The position numbers and the translations under genes were made by a program. Source: DASQPR01 sp035263025 (GTDB lineage: Bacteria; Actinomycetota; Actinomycetes; Mycobacteriales; Micromonosporaceae). Taken from it: a DNA stretch of 24,156 bases. The notes beneath the pieces are model-generated. The model made no database searches. It saw only the letters and a program-made list of their open reading frames with translations, and was not told the DNA's origin. Within the stretch, counting starts at the first letter, position 1, and each line of letters starts with the position of its first letter. Where the stretch lies: contig DATFRR010000011.1 in the NCBI GenBank assembly GCA_035263025.1, positions 1 through 24,156 on the forward strand, given 5' to 3'. Shown here piece after piece: positions 1 through 7,334 of the stretch.

Positions 1-390
1 CCAACTGGCCTCCTGCCGCTCGTGACCGACGGCCAGCTCGCTGATTTCGTCGTTGAGGACCTGCAGAGCTTCTGGCGGCCGGCCCTGGACCACCCGGAGC
101 GGTGGACGCGCGACATCTGGGTCGACCTCGGCCTACTGACCCTGGCCAGAGCAAGCGCGACGCTGCGGGACGGCAGGCTGATCACCAAGGCCGAGGCCCT
201 CAACGTACTCACCGAACTGGACGCCCCCAGCGACGTCGTGAACGACATCAGGAAACGGCGCTACGGCGACCCTGGACCTGCCAGTGAGCAGTGGATCATC
301 CGCCGCGCAGAGCTGACGCGCGCCTTTCTCAGGCCCGCCATCGAGCAGATCATGAACGACGAACCCGCGTATCATCGACGCGTTCGGTAA
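1..390 (+). CDS. Aminoglycoside adenylyltransferase-like nucleotidyltransferase, C-terminal part
   Basis: The reading frame is open from the first base and stops at TAA 388-390, so the gene begins outside the window; the in-frame GTG at 22 is probably internal. The visible 129 residues resemble the all-helical C-terminal domain (DUF4111 type) that follows the nucleotidyltransferase domain in AadA/ANT(3'')-like enzymes: an IWVDLGLLTLARA helix, then a DGRLITKAEAL turn and a closing basic helix. In that family the domain helps hold the aminoglycoside while the N-terminal domain transfers AMP from ATP. The N-terminal GS-x-D-x-D active site lies outside the window, so activity cannot be judged. 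It may be an intrinsic housekeeping relative and not a resistance gene. Family assignment is reasonable; substrate is unknown. Confidence 0.6.
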   Translation, partial: PTGLLPLVTDGQLADFVVEDLQSFWRPALDHPERWTRDIWVDLGLLTLARASATLRDGRLITKAEALNVLTELDAPSDVVNDIRKRRYGDPGPASEQWIIRRAELTRAFLRPAIEQIMNDEPAYHRRVR

Positions 391-795
391 CTGGTGCAGC
401 ACGGCTTGGCCGGACTCCCGATTTCGCCCTATTTTTTGGACTTCTCCCGCCGGCGAATTGGCCTAAGTCTCGGCCCCGTGCCGCGAGCATTCAGGGTAGT
501 TCGTCCGATCCGCGGCATGATCGCAGTACAGGCAACAATCGCAGCCTTGCCCCTGCCGTCCACTTTGGTGACTCGCCCACCAGCGGCGACCCTCCAGCCG
601 AGGCGGTATCTCGCTGCCGGGCGCTGAGATTGCCCGAACCGTCGTTCGAGCCGCCATTCGAGGTCTTCCGCATGTTCTGAACAGTGATCGTCGGCTTGAT
701 CGGTCGTGCTTAGTCGCCTTGCAGCGTTGGCGTACGGATCTCTGTTCTGCGCGGTGGTCACTGGGTCATCGAGGTCGACGAGTTACTCGCCGTCG
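391..795. other. Gene-free stretch of about 400 bases
   Basis: No reading frame here has a ribosome site, a coherent third-position GC pattern or a recognisable product. Short frames on both strands look like random open frames. The base composition seems somewhat less GC-rich than the neighbouring coding DNA. I see no tRNA, clear terminator or insertion-sequence ends. It separates two genes of the aminoglycoside-modifying-enzyme type and may be decayed DNA. Confidence 0.5.
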
Positions 796-1719
796 TCATA
801 GTCGTTGTTGCAGCCACGCGAGCGACCCGAGGCCGAGGTGGAGCTTCGCGGCTGCGATCGCCTCCAATCCCGGAGGCATCGGCGACAGGGCGCCGAGCAT
901 GAGGAAGCCGGCATGGGCGGCCAGGATCGCGTTGACCACCTCCGCCTTCTCCGATCGGGCTGCGGCACAGTCGTGAAGGATCGGATCAGGGTCGATCTCG
1001 TCGGCGGAGACGCTCGACAGGAGCATGACGACATCGACGATGGATGCCCCCAGCCTGGCATGTGGCCAGTCCACAAATACCGCCCGATCGGGCGCCACCA
1101 GGATGTTGTGGGGATAGAGGTCGAAGTGCACCAGCGAATCGCCCTGCGCGACAACCATCCCCTGCGCCTCCAACCGGATGAGGCGCTCGAGGTTGTCGGC
1201 CGCCCAAGTGGAAACCTTCGGTATCTGCATCAGACGGTGCTCGTCGCAAGCGAGTTCGGACCATCCGCCGAGTCTGGGATGGTCACGCGGCAGCACGATC
1301 GGCGATGGCGACGCGACCTCCGCCAGGCGATCTAGCGCCGCCGCGACTTGGTCGAGGTCAGCACGCACCCAAGGTTGATGCGGTTGCCGGCCGTCGATGT
1401 CCTCGAACGCAAGAATGGTCCATTTGCGGTCGTCGCGGGTGCCGAGAAGCTTTGGCGCGGGGATCGTTGCGGGCAACGCCGCCGCCGTTCGGGCCTCCGC
1501 GCGATGATGCTCGCCATCCCACGGCCACGCCTCCACATCGATCGCCTTGACGAACACGCGGCGCCCATCGGCGCCAGTCAGGCGCGACGCGAAGCCGGGC
1601 GAGAATCCGCCGGGGCAGTTCTGCGCCCTCACCACAGAACCGCCGACCAACTGCTCGATATCAGCCCGCACGGACGCGGGCAGGTCGTTCCAGACCGGCC
1701 GATTCTTGCTGGCGCTCAC
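796..1719 (-). CDS. Phosphotransferase of the aminoglycoside/choline kinase (APH) fold
   Basis: A 307-residue protein of the APH family, small-molecule kinases with a protein-kinase-like fold. The catalytic loop reads HFDLYPHNIL, the Brenner motif H-x-D-x(4)-N, followed by FVDWPHA, the DFG-equivalent metal-binding Asp. An N-lobe strand with RVFVKAID supplies the ATP-binding lysine. I chose GTG at 1719 because the protein then begins VSASKNRPVWNDLPASV, the usual place for this family; the frame stays open upstream to an ATG at 1818, but that extension is Arg/Cys-rich and unlike the family. A GGAG lies 12 nt upstream of the GTG. Homologues in actinomycetes are often annotated as aminoglycoside phosphotransferase without proven resistance. 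Substrate cannot be told; it could be a sugar, antibiotic or amino alcohol. Confidence 0.75.
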   Translation of the reverse strand: MSASKNRPVWNDLPASVRADIEQLVGGSVVRAQNCPGGFSPGFASRLTGADGRRVFVKAIDVEAWPWDGEHHRAEARTAAALPATIPAPKLLGTRDDRKWTILAFEDIDGRQPHQPWVRADLDQVAAALDRLAEVASPSPIVLPRDHPRLGGWSELACDEHRLMQIPKVSTWAADNLERLIRLEAQGMVVAQGDSLVHFDLYPHNILVAPDRAVFVDWPHARLGASIVDVVMLLSSVSADEIDPDPILHDCAAARSEKAEVVNAILAAHAGFLMLGALSPMPPGLEAIAAAKLHLGLGSLAWLQQRL

Positions 1720-2105
1720 ATCCGCCGGTCGCTCCGGCTTAATCCGCCAGGCTCGCACGCGAGCCAGCTGTTTCGAGAATGACGCGCAACATCGCCATCG
1801 GTCGATCACCTTCCCCAATCAGACGGCATGTAGATAGGCGATTCGACACCTTGGACTTGGCGAAGGTGCATCCTGCGGATCATGAACGCGGCGACCCATG
1901 GTCAGAGGCGTGGCGACGGACGAGCCGACCTATACGCCGGGTTCAGTGGCCCAGCTCTCCATCCGAATGCGTTCGCTACGTATTTGCGAAGTAACCGACC
2001 TGGTCCATCGGCGCCGGAGCACCCAGCGCGCACCCACGCGTCGATCAGGCATGTGCGACAGCCTATGACGTCATCGGATCGCCAGGTCCGTGGCTTGATC
2101 GTCGG
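1720..2105. other. Gene-free stretch between phosphotransferase and tRNA-Lys
   Basis: About 385 bases with no credible coding frame: the small open frames have no ribosome site and no family resemblance. The only recognisable item is a short match to the 3' end of RNase P RNA at 1915-1949, listed separately. No integrase, transposase or clear inverted repeats are visible. Confidence 0.5.
1915..1949 (-). ncRNA. Possible remnant of the RNase P RNA (rnpB) 3' end
   Basis: Read on the minus strand, this stretch contains GAACCCGGCGTATAGGTC followed by GGCTCGTC, which resembles the conserved 3' end of bacterial RNase P RNA. A complete rnpB would extend about 350-400 nt to higher coordinates. I do not see the conserved 5' P4 strand or the GUGAAA-type core there, and tRNA-Lys occupies part of that space. 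It is therefore at most a fragment. Such 3'-end fragments of small RNA genes can be left by site-specific integration. A chance match is possible. Confidence 0.3.
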
Positions 2106-2178
2106 TGCGCCGCCAGGGACTCGAACCCCGAACCCGCGGATTAAGAGTCCGCTGCTCTGCCAGTTGAGCTAGCGGCGC
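2106..2178 (-). tRNA. tRNA-Lys (anticodon CTT)
   Basis: Read on the minus strand it folds as a full cloverleaf of 73 nt. The acceptor stem GCGCCGC (2172-2178) pairs with GCGGCGC (2107-2113), with discriminator A at 2106. The anticodon stem GCGGA/TCCGC encloses the loop CTCTTAA, giving anticodon CTT for AAG lysine codons. The T arm has the TTCGAGT loop. CCA is not encoded; the next bases are CCG. Its 3' end faces the accessory-looking segment at 1-2105, the orientation expected if that segment was inserted at this tRNA. Confidence 0.95.
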
Positions 2179-2195
2179 TCACTGGAACGACGACG

Positions 2196-2201
2196 ACCAT
2201 A
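2196..2201 (-). promoter_or_regulatory. -10 box of tRNA-Lys
   Basis: TATGGT on the minus strand ends 17 nt before the tRNA 5' end, which fits a -10 element with a transcription start about 10 nt before the mature tRNA. A weak -35 candidate (TGTGAT, 2220-2225) lies 18 nt further upstream. Confidence 0.5.
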
Positions 2202-2381
2202 GCACGGCGCCGGAAAGCGATCACAGCCGATTCGTGGCGGCGCGGCGCCGGTTCAGCCGCACGCTCGTGATCAGGCACGACGTACCCAACCGGACCCTAC
2301 GAACCTGGCGGTTTCCACGCCGCAACCGTGGCCGTCATGCACGATAAGTCTGCAAAGTTCGCATTCGGGGAGGGCGGGCGG

Positions 2382-3611
2382 ATGGCGGTCAACCGTGTCG
2401 GAGTCAAGGTTCTAGCCGCTGCGCTGGCCGTTTCCGTACCCGTGGTGCTCGCCGCTTGCACCGGCCCGAGCCGCCCGACGAGCGCAACCACCGCGGCCAA
2501 GGCGAAGGCGGCGATCGCGGCCACCGTTCCGATGATCACGGTCGCGCCGACTGCTACCGGAAGCCGTGTGCCGATCTCCGTCGAGATCGGTACGTCCGTC
2601 AGCAACGGCATCGTCAGCGACGTCAGCCTGGTCAGCGCAACCGGTCAGCACATACCCGGCACGATGCGCGCCGACGGTTCGTCGTGGGTGCCGAGTAGCC
2701 CGTTGCAATACGCCCAGCGCTACACCGCCGTGGTGACGGCGATCGGTGCGGACGGCAAAACGACCAGCGCGACAACAACGTTCACGACCGTGGCGAAGCC
2801 CGCCGCAAAATCGATCCAGGCGCAAGTGAATCTGGGCGACGGCCAGCAGTACGGCGTGGCCATGCCGATCGTGGTCGACTTCACCGCGAGCATCCCGGCC
2901 GCCGCGCGAGCCGACGTCCAGCGGCGCCTGTTCGTCAACAGCATGCCCGCCCAGGTCGGTGCGTGGCGCTGGATCTCCGACCGTGAGGTCGTCTATCGAC
3001 CGCGCAGCTACTGGAAGCCGGGCACGGTGCTCACGTTCACCGGCGCGCTCGGCGGCGTACCGGTGGGCAACCGTGTGCTGAGCAAGAACGTCACGTCGAC
3101 CGCGACGATCGGGCGCGACATGGAGATGACCGTCACGAACTCGAACCACACGATGACGATCACCAGCAACGGCAAGGTGATCAAGCGCGCGCCGATCAGC
3201 ATGGGCAAGGCCAGCACGCCGTCGTGGTCGGGTCGGTTCGTCATCATGGATCGCTTGTACGCCACGGTGTTCGACACGCTCGACATGGGACCGGGCGGCT
3301 ACCGGGTCGCGGTTAACTATGCCGAGCGCCTGACGTGGAGCGGAATGTTCCTCCACTCGGCGCCGTGGTCGGTCTACGCGCAGGGCCACTTCAACGTGAG
3401 CCACGGCTGCGTCAACATCGGACCGTCGAACGCGAAGTGGATCTACCAGAACTCGCTCGTCGGGGATCCGGTCACGGTGACCGGCACATCGAAACACGTC
3501 GCGGCGGGCAACGGATGGACGGCATGGGACATGTCCTGGACCGACTACATCAAGGACAGCCTCGTCCCGATCACGGTCAGCGCACCCGGCACGCTTGCCG
3601 CCGGACTCTGA
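2382..3611 (+). CDS. Lipoprotein L,D-transpeptidase with Ig-like domains (YkuD)
   Basis: A 409-residue cell-wall enzyme that makes 3-3 cross-links between meso-diaminopimelate residues of peptidoglycan stems. The N-terminus is a lipoprotein signal: a short basic stretch, a hydrophobic core and the lipobox LAAC with Cys26. Two Ig-like domains follow (about residues 55-120 and 140-245; the second contains MPIVVDF and a VYRPRSYWKPGT strand), then a YkuD catalytic domain with the signature SHGCVN, catalytic Cys343, and an upstream conserved His in FLHSAPWS. This is the architecture of mycobacterial LdtMt2-type enzymes. Start: the ATG at 2382 has GGGGAGGG ending 7 nt upstream and places the signal peptide correctly; an in-frame ATG at 2328 would add 18 hydrophilic residues before it. 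It converges with the gene ending at 3643, leaving 31 nt. Confidence 0.93.
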   Translation: MAVNRVGVKVLAAALAVSVPVVLAACTGPSRPTSATTAAKAKAAIAATVPMITVAPTATGSRVPISVEIGTSVSNGIVSDVSLVSATGQHIPGTMRADGSSWVPSSPLQYAQRYTAVVTAIGADGKTTSATTTFTTVAKPAAKSIQAQVNLGDGQQYGVAMPIVVDFTASIPAAARADVQRRLFVNSMPAQVGAWRWISDREVVYRPRSYWKPGTVLTFTGALGGVPVGNRVLSKNVTSTATIGRDMEMTVTNSNHTMTITSNGKVIKRAPISMGKASTPSWSGRFVIMDRLYATVFDTLDMGPGGYRVAVNYAERLTWSGMFLHSAPWSVYAQGHFNVSHGCVNIGPSNAKWIYQNSLVGDPVTVTGTSKHVAAGNGWTAWDMSWTDYIKDSLVPITVSAPGTLAAGL

Positions 3612-3642
3612 CGCCTCACGTCCGGCTAGCCAGGCACCGCCA

Positions 3643-3900
3643 TTATTTCTTGACGAGCAAGTAGATGCCGTAGGTCGCGACTGCCGCGCAAATCAAGAAC
3701 AACACGCCTGCGACGACGATGCTGGCTCGCGTCGGCGTGTGCGGGCCGTCGGGTGCCGCGCGATATGACAGGACGCGTACGCCGACGGCAAACACCACGA
3801 CGAGTCCGACGCCAACGAGCAGACTGATGCCGATCACTTTGCCGATGTCCGCCCACGCAACGCTGACGTCTGCCGCCAGGCGCGACGCCGTCGCCGTCAT
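3643..3900 (-). CDS. Small two-helix membrane protein downstream of the phosphate transporter
   Basis: An 85-residue protein starting at ATG 3900, with GGAGGG centred about 10 nt upstream. It has two hydrophobic helices, about residues 22-41 (GISLLVGVGLVVVFAVG) and 58-82 (IVVAGVLFLICAAVATYGIYL), joined by a hydrophilic loop and ending in KK. The reading frame stays open upstream inside the transporter gene, but the ribosome site and first helix fix this start. It lies 62 nt after the PiT gene on the same strand and is probably co-transcribed. Actinomycete PiT genes are often followed by such short membrane proteins; the function is unknown. A role as a small partner of the transporter is an inference from position only. 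Confidence 0.8.
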   Translation of the reverse strand: MTATASRLAADVSVAWADIGKVIGISLLVGVGLVVVFAVGVRVLSYRAAPDGPHTPTRASIVVAGVLFLICAAVATYGIYLLVKK

Positions 3901-3962
3901 CGTCGTCCCTCCATTCGTGTCGTCGCTCGTCGGATGGTGTCGCGAACTGGCCCCGCGGCCGG

Positions 3963-5096
3963 CTACGCCACCGCGGCCGGCTTCCGTACCACGACCGGCT
4001 CCTGCTCCTCGTCGTTGACATTCGAGGCATTCACCGGGCGACGCCGAGAGGCGAGGTAAATCCCTACGGCGGCGAGCACGCCGAGGATCGCGACCACGAT
4101 CACGCCGCCGTTGCCCCGGTCGGCGACCCAACCGGCGCCGGCACCGAGCAGACCCGCGGACGGCATGGTCAGCGCCCATGCCAGCACGATCTGCCCGACG
4201 GTGCCCCAGTGCACGCGTTCGGAGCGACGGGCGACGCCGCTGCCGACCACCGAACCGGACGCCACCTGGGTGGTGGACAACGCGTACCCGAGATGGGACG
4301 ACGCCAGGATCACCGTCGCCGCCGATGTCTCGGCCGCGAAGCCTTGCGGCGCCGCGATGTGCGTCAACCGATGGCCAACCGTACGGATGATCCGCCAGCC
4401 GCCGAGATACGTACCCAGTCCGATCGCAAGTCCAGCGGTCAGAATCACCCAAGTCGGCGGCGAGGCACCGGCCGGCAACTCACCCGCCGCGATCAACGTC
4501 AACGTGATCACGCCCATGGTCTTCTGCGCATCGTTCGTGCCATGCGCCAGTGACACCATCGACGCCGACACGACCTGCCCACCACGGAATCCGCGAGCGG
4601 TCACGTCAGCCCGTCCGGTACGCGTGATCCGATAGACCGCGTACGTACCGAGCCCGGCGACCACACCGGCGATGACTGGCGACAGGACGGCCGGCACGAG
4701 CACTTTCTCCACGATGGCCGCGAACCGCACCGCGTCGCCGCCGGCCGCCACCCACGTCGCGCCGATGAGACCGCCGATGAGGGCATGTGACGAGCTCGAC
4801 GGCAGGCCGAACAGCCACGTGACGAGGTTCCAGATGATCGCACCGACGAGTCCGCCGAAGACGATCGCCGGCGTGACGAGACTGTCGTTGACGATGCCGC
4901 CCGAGATCGTCTTCGCGACCTCCACGGACAGGAATGCGCCGACCAGATTCAGTACCGCCGAGAGCGCAACCGCGATCTTGGGTCGGAGCGCACGGGTGGC
5001 GATCGAGGTGGCCATCGCGTTCGCGGTGTCGTGAAACCCGTTCGTGAAGTCGAACACGAGCGCCGTCATGATCACGACGACCACGGTGAGGCTCAT
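3963..5096 (-). CDS. pit: PiT-family inorganic phosphate transporter
   Basis: A 377-residue integral membrane protein of the PiT/PHO-4 family, which in bacteria carries metal-phosphate with protons. Both family signature repeats are present: FDFTNGFHDTANAMA near the N-terminus and GTNDAQKTMGVI in the second half, each followed by multiple hydrophobic helices. The C-terminus ends in a short hydrophilic tail (EEQEPVVVRKPAA). I chose ATG 5096 (MSLTVVVVIMTALVF), which begins just before helix 1 as in the family, with GGGGG about 6 nt upstream; the GTG at 5132 would add 12 basic residues. No PhoU-like gene accompanies it; instead an 85-residue membrane protein follows. A possible -10 (TATCGT, 5204-5209) lies about 100 nt upstream, next to tRNA-His. 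Confidence 0.93.
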   Translation of the reverse strand: MSLTVVVVIMTALVFDFTNGFHDTANAMATSIATRALRPKIAVALSAVLNLVGAFLSVEVAKTISGGIVNDSLVTPAIVFGGLVGAIIWNLVTWLFGLPSSSSHALIGGLIGATWVAAGGDAVRFAAIVEKVLVPAVLSPVIAGVVAGLGTYAVYRITRTGRADVTARGFRGGQVVSASMVSLAHGTNDAQKTMGVITLTLIAAGELPAGASPPTWVILTAGLAIGLGTYLGGWRIIRTVGHRLTHIAAPQGFAAETSAATVILASSHLGYALSTTQVASGSVVGSGVARRSERVHWGTVGQIVLAWALTMPSAGLLGAGAGWVADRGNGGVIVVAILGVLAAVGIYLASRRRPVNASNVNDEEQEPVVVRKPAAVA

Positions 5097-5251
5097 CGGT
5101 ACCCCCGCGAAGCCGCGCTTGCGGCCGGCCACGCGAATGGCGCGCCGCGGGCCGCATGATCCGTCGGTGCGGATCGCAATTTCCCAGGTCAGCGTGCGGA
5201 TCTACGATACGTTGTCGCACACCGCGACGGCCCACGAAACGGGTCGAATGG

Positions 5252-5325
5252 GGTGGCTGACGGGACTCGAACCCGCGACCCCCGGGACCACAACCCGGTG
5301 CTCTACCAGCTGAGCTACAGCCACC
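5252..5325 (-). tRNA. tRNA-His (anticodon GTG)
   Basis: Read on the minus strand, a cloverleaf with acceptor GTGGCTG (5318-5324) paired to CAGCCAC (5253-5259). G at 5325 faces C at 5252, the G-1:C73 pair that is the identity mark of histidine tRNA. The anticodon stem CCGGG/CCCGG encloses TTGTGGT, anticodon GTG. The T arm carries TTCGAGT. CCA is not encoded. The 5326-5519 spacer upstream has two imperfect 19-21 bp direct repeats (GACGGGCGCGG...CACCAACG at 5349-5367 and 5369-5389) and no gene. Confidence 0.95.
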
Positions 5326-5348
5326 ATCGCAACAATGCCGATCGGTTC

Positions 5349-5389
5349 GACGGGCGCGGCACCAACGTGACGGGCGCGGAGCACCAACG
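5349..5389. repeat. Imperfect tandem direct repeat upstream of tRNA-His
   Basis: Two copies of GACGGGCGCGG(AG)CACCAACG sit head to tail, at 5349-5367 and 5369-5389; the second copy has a 2-nt insertion. They lie 24-64 nt upstream of the tRNA-His 5' end, where its promoter should be, so they may be regulatory or simply a slippage duplication. Confidence 0.4.
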
Positions 5390-5519
5390 AGACCGAACGG
5401 CGTGCCGGTCCATGATAGCGGGGAGCGCGCCGATCACGTCCAGCGGCGTCCGCCGGGTGCGAGCCCGCGCGACCCGCCCGCTGGCCCGTGCAGGGCGCGC
5501 GCCGGGGCCGCCGCCTCGC

Positions 5520-6131
5520 TCAGTCGATGGGATGCGCCTCGGCCACCTCGGCCGCGATCGCCTTCGCCTGGTCGACATCTGGTCCCGGCCCGTCGACGAA
5601 AACTGTACGGCGGTAGTAGTCGAGCTCGCGGATGCTCTCCTTGATGTCCGCCAGCGCCCGGTGCGCAAGTCCCTTGGCGGGCTGGCCGTAATACGTCCGC
5701 GGGTACCATCGCCGACTCAGTTCCTTGATCGACGAGACATCGATCATGCGGTAATGCAGGTGCCCGTCGAACCGAGGCATGTCGCGCGCGAGGAATCCGC
5801 GATCGGTGGCGATCGAATTGCCACACAGCGGAGCGGCGCCCGGTACGGCCGCGAAGCGAGTCACGTACTCCATGATCATGTCCTCGGCGTCGCCGAGCGA
5901 GACCGTCGACTTGCGTACGGCTTCGGTCAGGCCCGACTTCGCGTGCATGTCACGAACCACGTCGCCCATCCGGTCGAGGACCTCGTCCGGCACATGGATC
6001 ACGACGTCGACGCCGTCGCCGAGGATGTTCAGATCCGGGTCGGTGACCAGAGTTGCCACTTCGATCAGCGCGTCGCGCTCGAGGTCGAGCCCGGTCATCT
6101 CGCAGTCGACCCACACCAGGACGTCGTTCAC
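5520..6131 (-). CDS. orn: Oligoribonuclease (DEDDh 3'-5' exoribonuclease)
   Basis: A 203-residue enzyme that degrades 2-5 nt RNA fragments, including pGpG from cyclic di-GMP turnover, to mononucleotides in the cytosol. The DEDDh motifs are in order: WVDCEMTGLD (Asp9, Glu11), a central SIATDRGFL Asp, and HRALADIKESI near the C-terminus with the catalytic His and last Asp. The length is typical of an Orn with a modest C-terminal extension. The start is GTG at 6131, preceded by TAGAGT exactly 6 nt upstream and no ribosome site, so the mRNA is probably leaderless. The gene downstream of rlmB on the same strand stands about 55 nt away and has its own promoter. Confidence 0.95.
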   Translation of the reverse strand: MNDVLVWVDCEMTGLDLERDALIEVATLVTDPDLNILGDGVDVVIHVPDEVLDRMGDVVRDMHAKSGLTEAVRKSTVSLGDAEDMIMEYVTRFAAVPGAAPLCGNSIATDRGFLARDMPRFDGHLHYRMIDVSSIKELSRRWYPRTYYGQPAKGLAHRALADIKESIRELDYYRRTVFVDGPGPDVDQAKAIAAEVAEAHPID

Positions 6132-6137
6132 GCACGT

Positions 6138-6143
6138 ACTCTA
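6138..6143 (-). promoter_or_regulatory. -10 box giving a leaderless orn transcript
   Basis: TAGAGT on the minus strand is followed by 6 nt and the GTG start of orn. A TANNNT box at this distance puts the transcription start on the start codon. There is no Shine-Dalgarno sequence in between. Confidence 0.6.
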
Positions 6144-6185
6144 TGCGTACCCAGCCCAGCCGCCCAACCAGTTCGACGGCGGCAC

Positions 6186-7334
6186 TCAGGCGGCCTCGGC
6201 TCGGCGCCGAGCCACCTCGGCGAGCGTCACCGCGGCCGCCACCGACGCGTTCAGTGACTCGACGGCCGACGACATAGGGATCGCGACGCGGAAGTCGCAG
6301 ACGTCGCCCACGAGTCGGGACAGCCCGCGTCCCTCCGACCCAACGACGACGACCAGCGCACCCACGGCCGCTTCCAGGTCGTAAAGCGGTGTCGAGCCGT
6401 CCGCGTCCAGACCGATGACCGCGAAGGCCTCGTCCTGGCAACGCCGCAGTGCGCGAGTGAGGTTGGTGACCTGTGCGATCGGGATGCGGGCCGCCGCGCC
6501 GGCGCTGGTCCGCCACGCGCTGGCCGTCATGCTTGCCGATCGCCGCTCGGTCAGGAAGACGCCGTGCGCGCCGAACGCGGCCGCGGATCGGACCACCGCG
6601 CCGAGGTTGCGTGGGTCGGTCACGCCGTCGAGCGCCACGAGCAGCGGCGTCGGCTGCTCGATCGCGTTCGCTAGCAAGTCGTCGAACGGCTCGTACGCGT
6701 ACGCCGGCACCGACAATCCGATGCCCTGGTGCAGTACGCCGCCCGTCATGCGGTCGAGTTCCGCCCGCGACACCTCGAGCAGCGGGACGCCACGGTCACC
6801 GGCGGTGCGCACCGCCTCGTTGACGCGGTCATCGATGTCGATGCCGAGCGCCACGTAGAGGGCGGTGGCCGGGATCCGGGCACGCAACGCCTCGACCACG
6901 GGATTGCGGCCAACCAAGAGTTCCGGCGCGTCCTTCGGCGGCGTGGACCGACGACCCGGCGCGACGCGAGGTCCGCCCCGACCGCTGGACGCCTTCGCAC
7001 CTCGGGCGTTCGGCTTCCCCTGACGGCCACCAGCGCTCGGGGTCGCGCGGGTGCCCTTCGTACCCTTGCCCCACGTGGTATCCACGGTGCCCGGCTGACC
7101 GATCTTCGGTGCCCGGCCCTCGGACGCCGCCACGCGGCGCTCCTTCTCCTGCTTCCATGCCGTACGTCGGGGCACGTCCTCGGTGCCGGAGTAGCCCTTG
7201 TGCCACGGCCGCTCCTCGGCGGGCAGCGTCCGGCCGCGGCCGGCCAACGCGTTGCGACCCTTGCCACCAGAGCCGACGCTGGTGCCCTTCTTGGCGCTGG
7301 TCCGCCGGCCGCGTCGCGGTGAGTTGCCGGGCAT
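6186..7334 (-). CDS. rlmB: 23S rRNA 2'-O-methyltransferase of the TrmH/RlmB (SpoU) family
   Basis: A 382-residue SPOUT methyltransferase, likely forming 2'-O-methylguanosine in 23S rRNA (Gm2251 in E. coli numbering) from S-adenosylmethionine. The first 137 residues are a very basic, Gly/Arg/Lys-rich, probably disordered extension. The core follows: an L30e-like substrate-binding domain from LLVGRNPVVEAL (about 139), then the trefoil-knot SpoU domain with motif 1 DGVTDPRNLGAVVRSAAAFG, motif 2 VVVGSEGRGLSRLV and motif 3 AIPMSSAVESLNASVAAAV. The ATG at 7334 shares one base with the cysS stop (TGATG), so translation is coupled to cysS. The frame is open further upstream inside cysS but not in a meaningful way. 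The cysS-rlmB pairing is common in actinomycetes. The exact rRNA target is by family. Confidence 0.92.
   Translation of the reverse strand: MPGNSPRRGRRTSAKKGTSVGSGGKGRNALAGRGRTLPAEERPWHKGYSGTEDVPRRTAWKQEKERRVAASEGRAPKIGQPGTVDTTWGKGTKGTRATPSAGGRQGKPNARGAKASSGRGGPRVAPGRRSTPPKDAPELLVGRNPVVEALRARIPATALYVALGIDIDDRVNEAVRTAGDRGVPLLEVSRAELDRMTGGVLHQGIGLSVPAYAYEPFDDLLANAIEQPTPLLVALDGVTDPRNLGAVVRSAAAFGAHGVFLTERRSASMTASAWRTSAGAAARIPIAQVTNLTRALRRCQDEAFAVIGLDADGSTPLYDLEAAVGALVVVVGSEGRGLSRLVGDVCDFRVAIPMSSAVESLNASVAAAVTLAEVARRRAEAA

Noticed and set aside
429..761. A 110-codon minus-strand frame in the gene-free stretch
   Set aside because: No start signal, no family resemblance, and overlapping frames of similar length on the other strand.
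1950..2330. A complete RNase P RNA gene on the minus strand
   Set aside because: The conserved 5' P4 and core segments are not seen, and tRNA-Lys with its promoter occupies the space.
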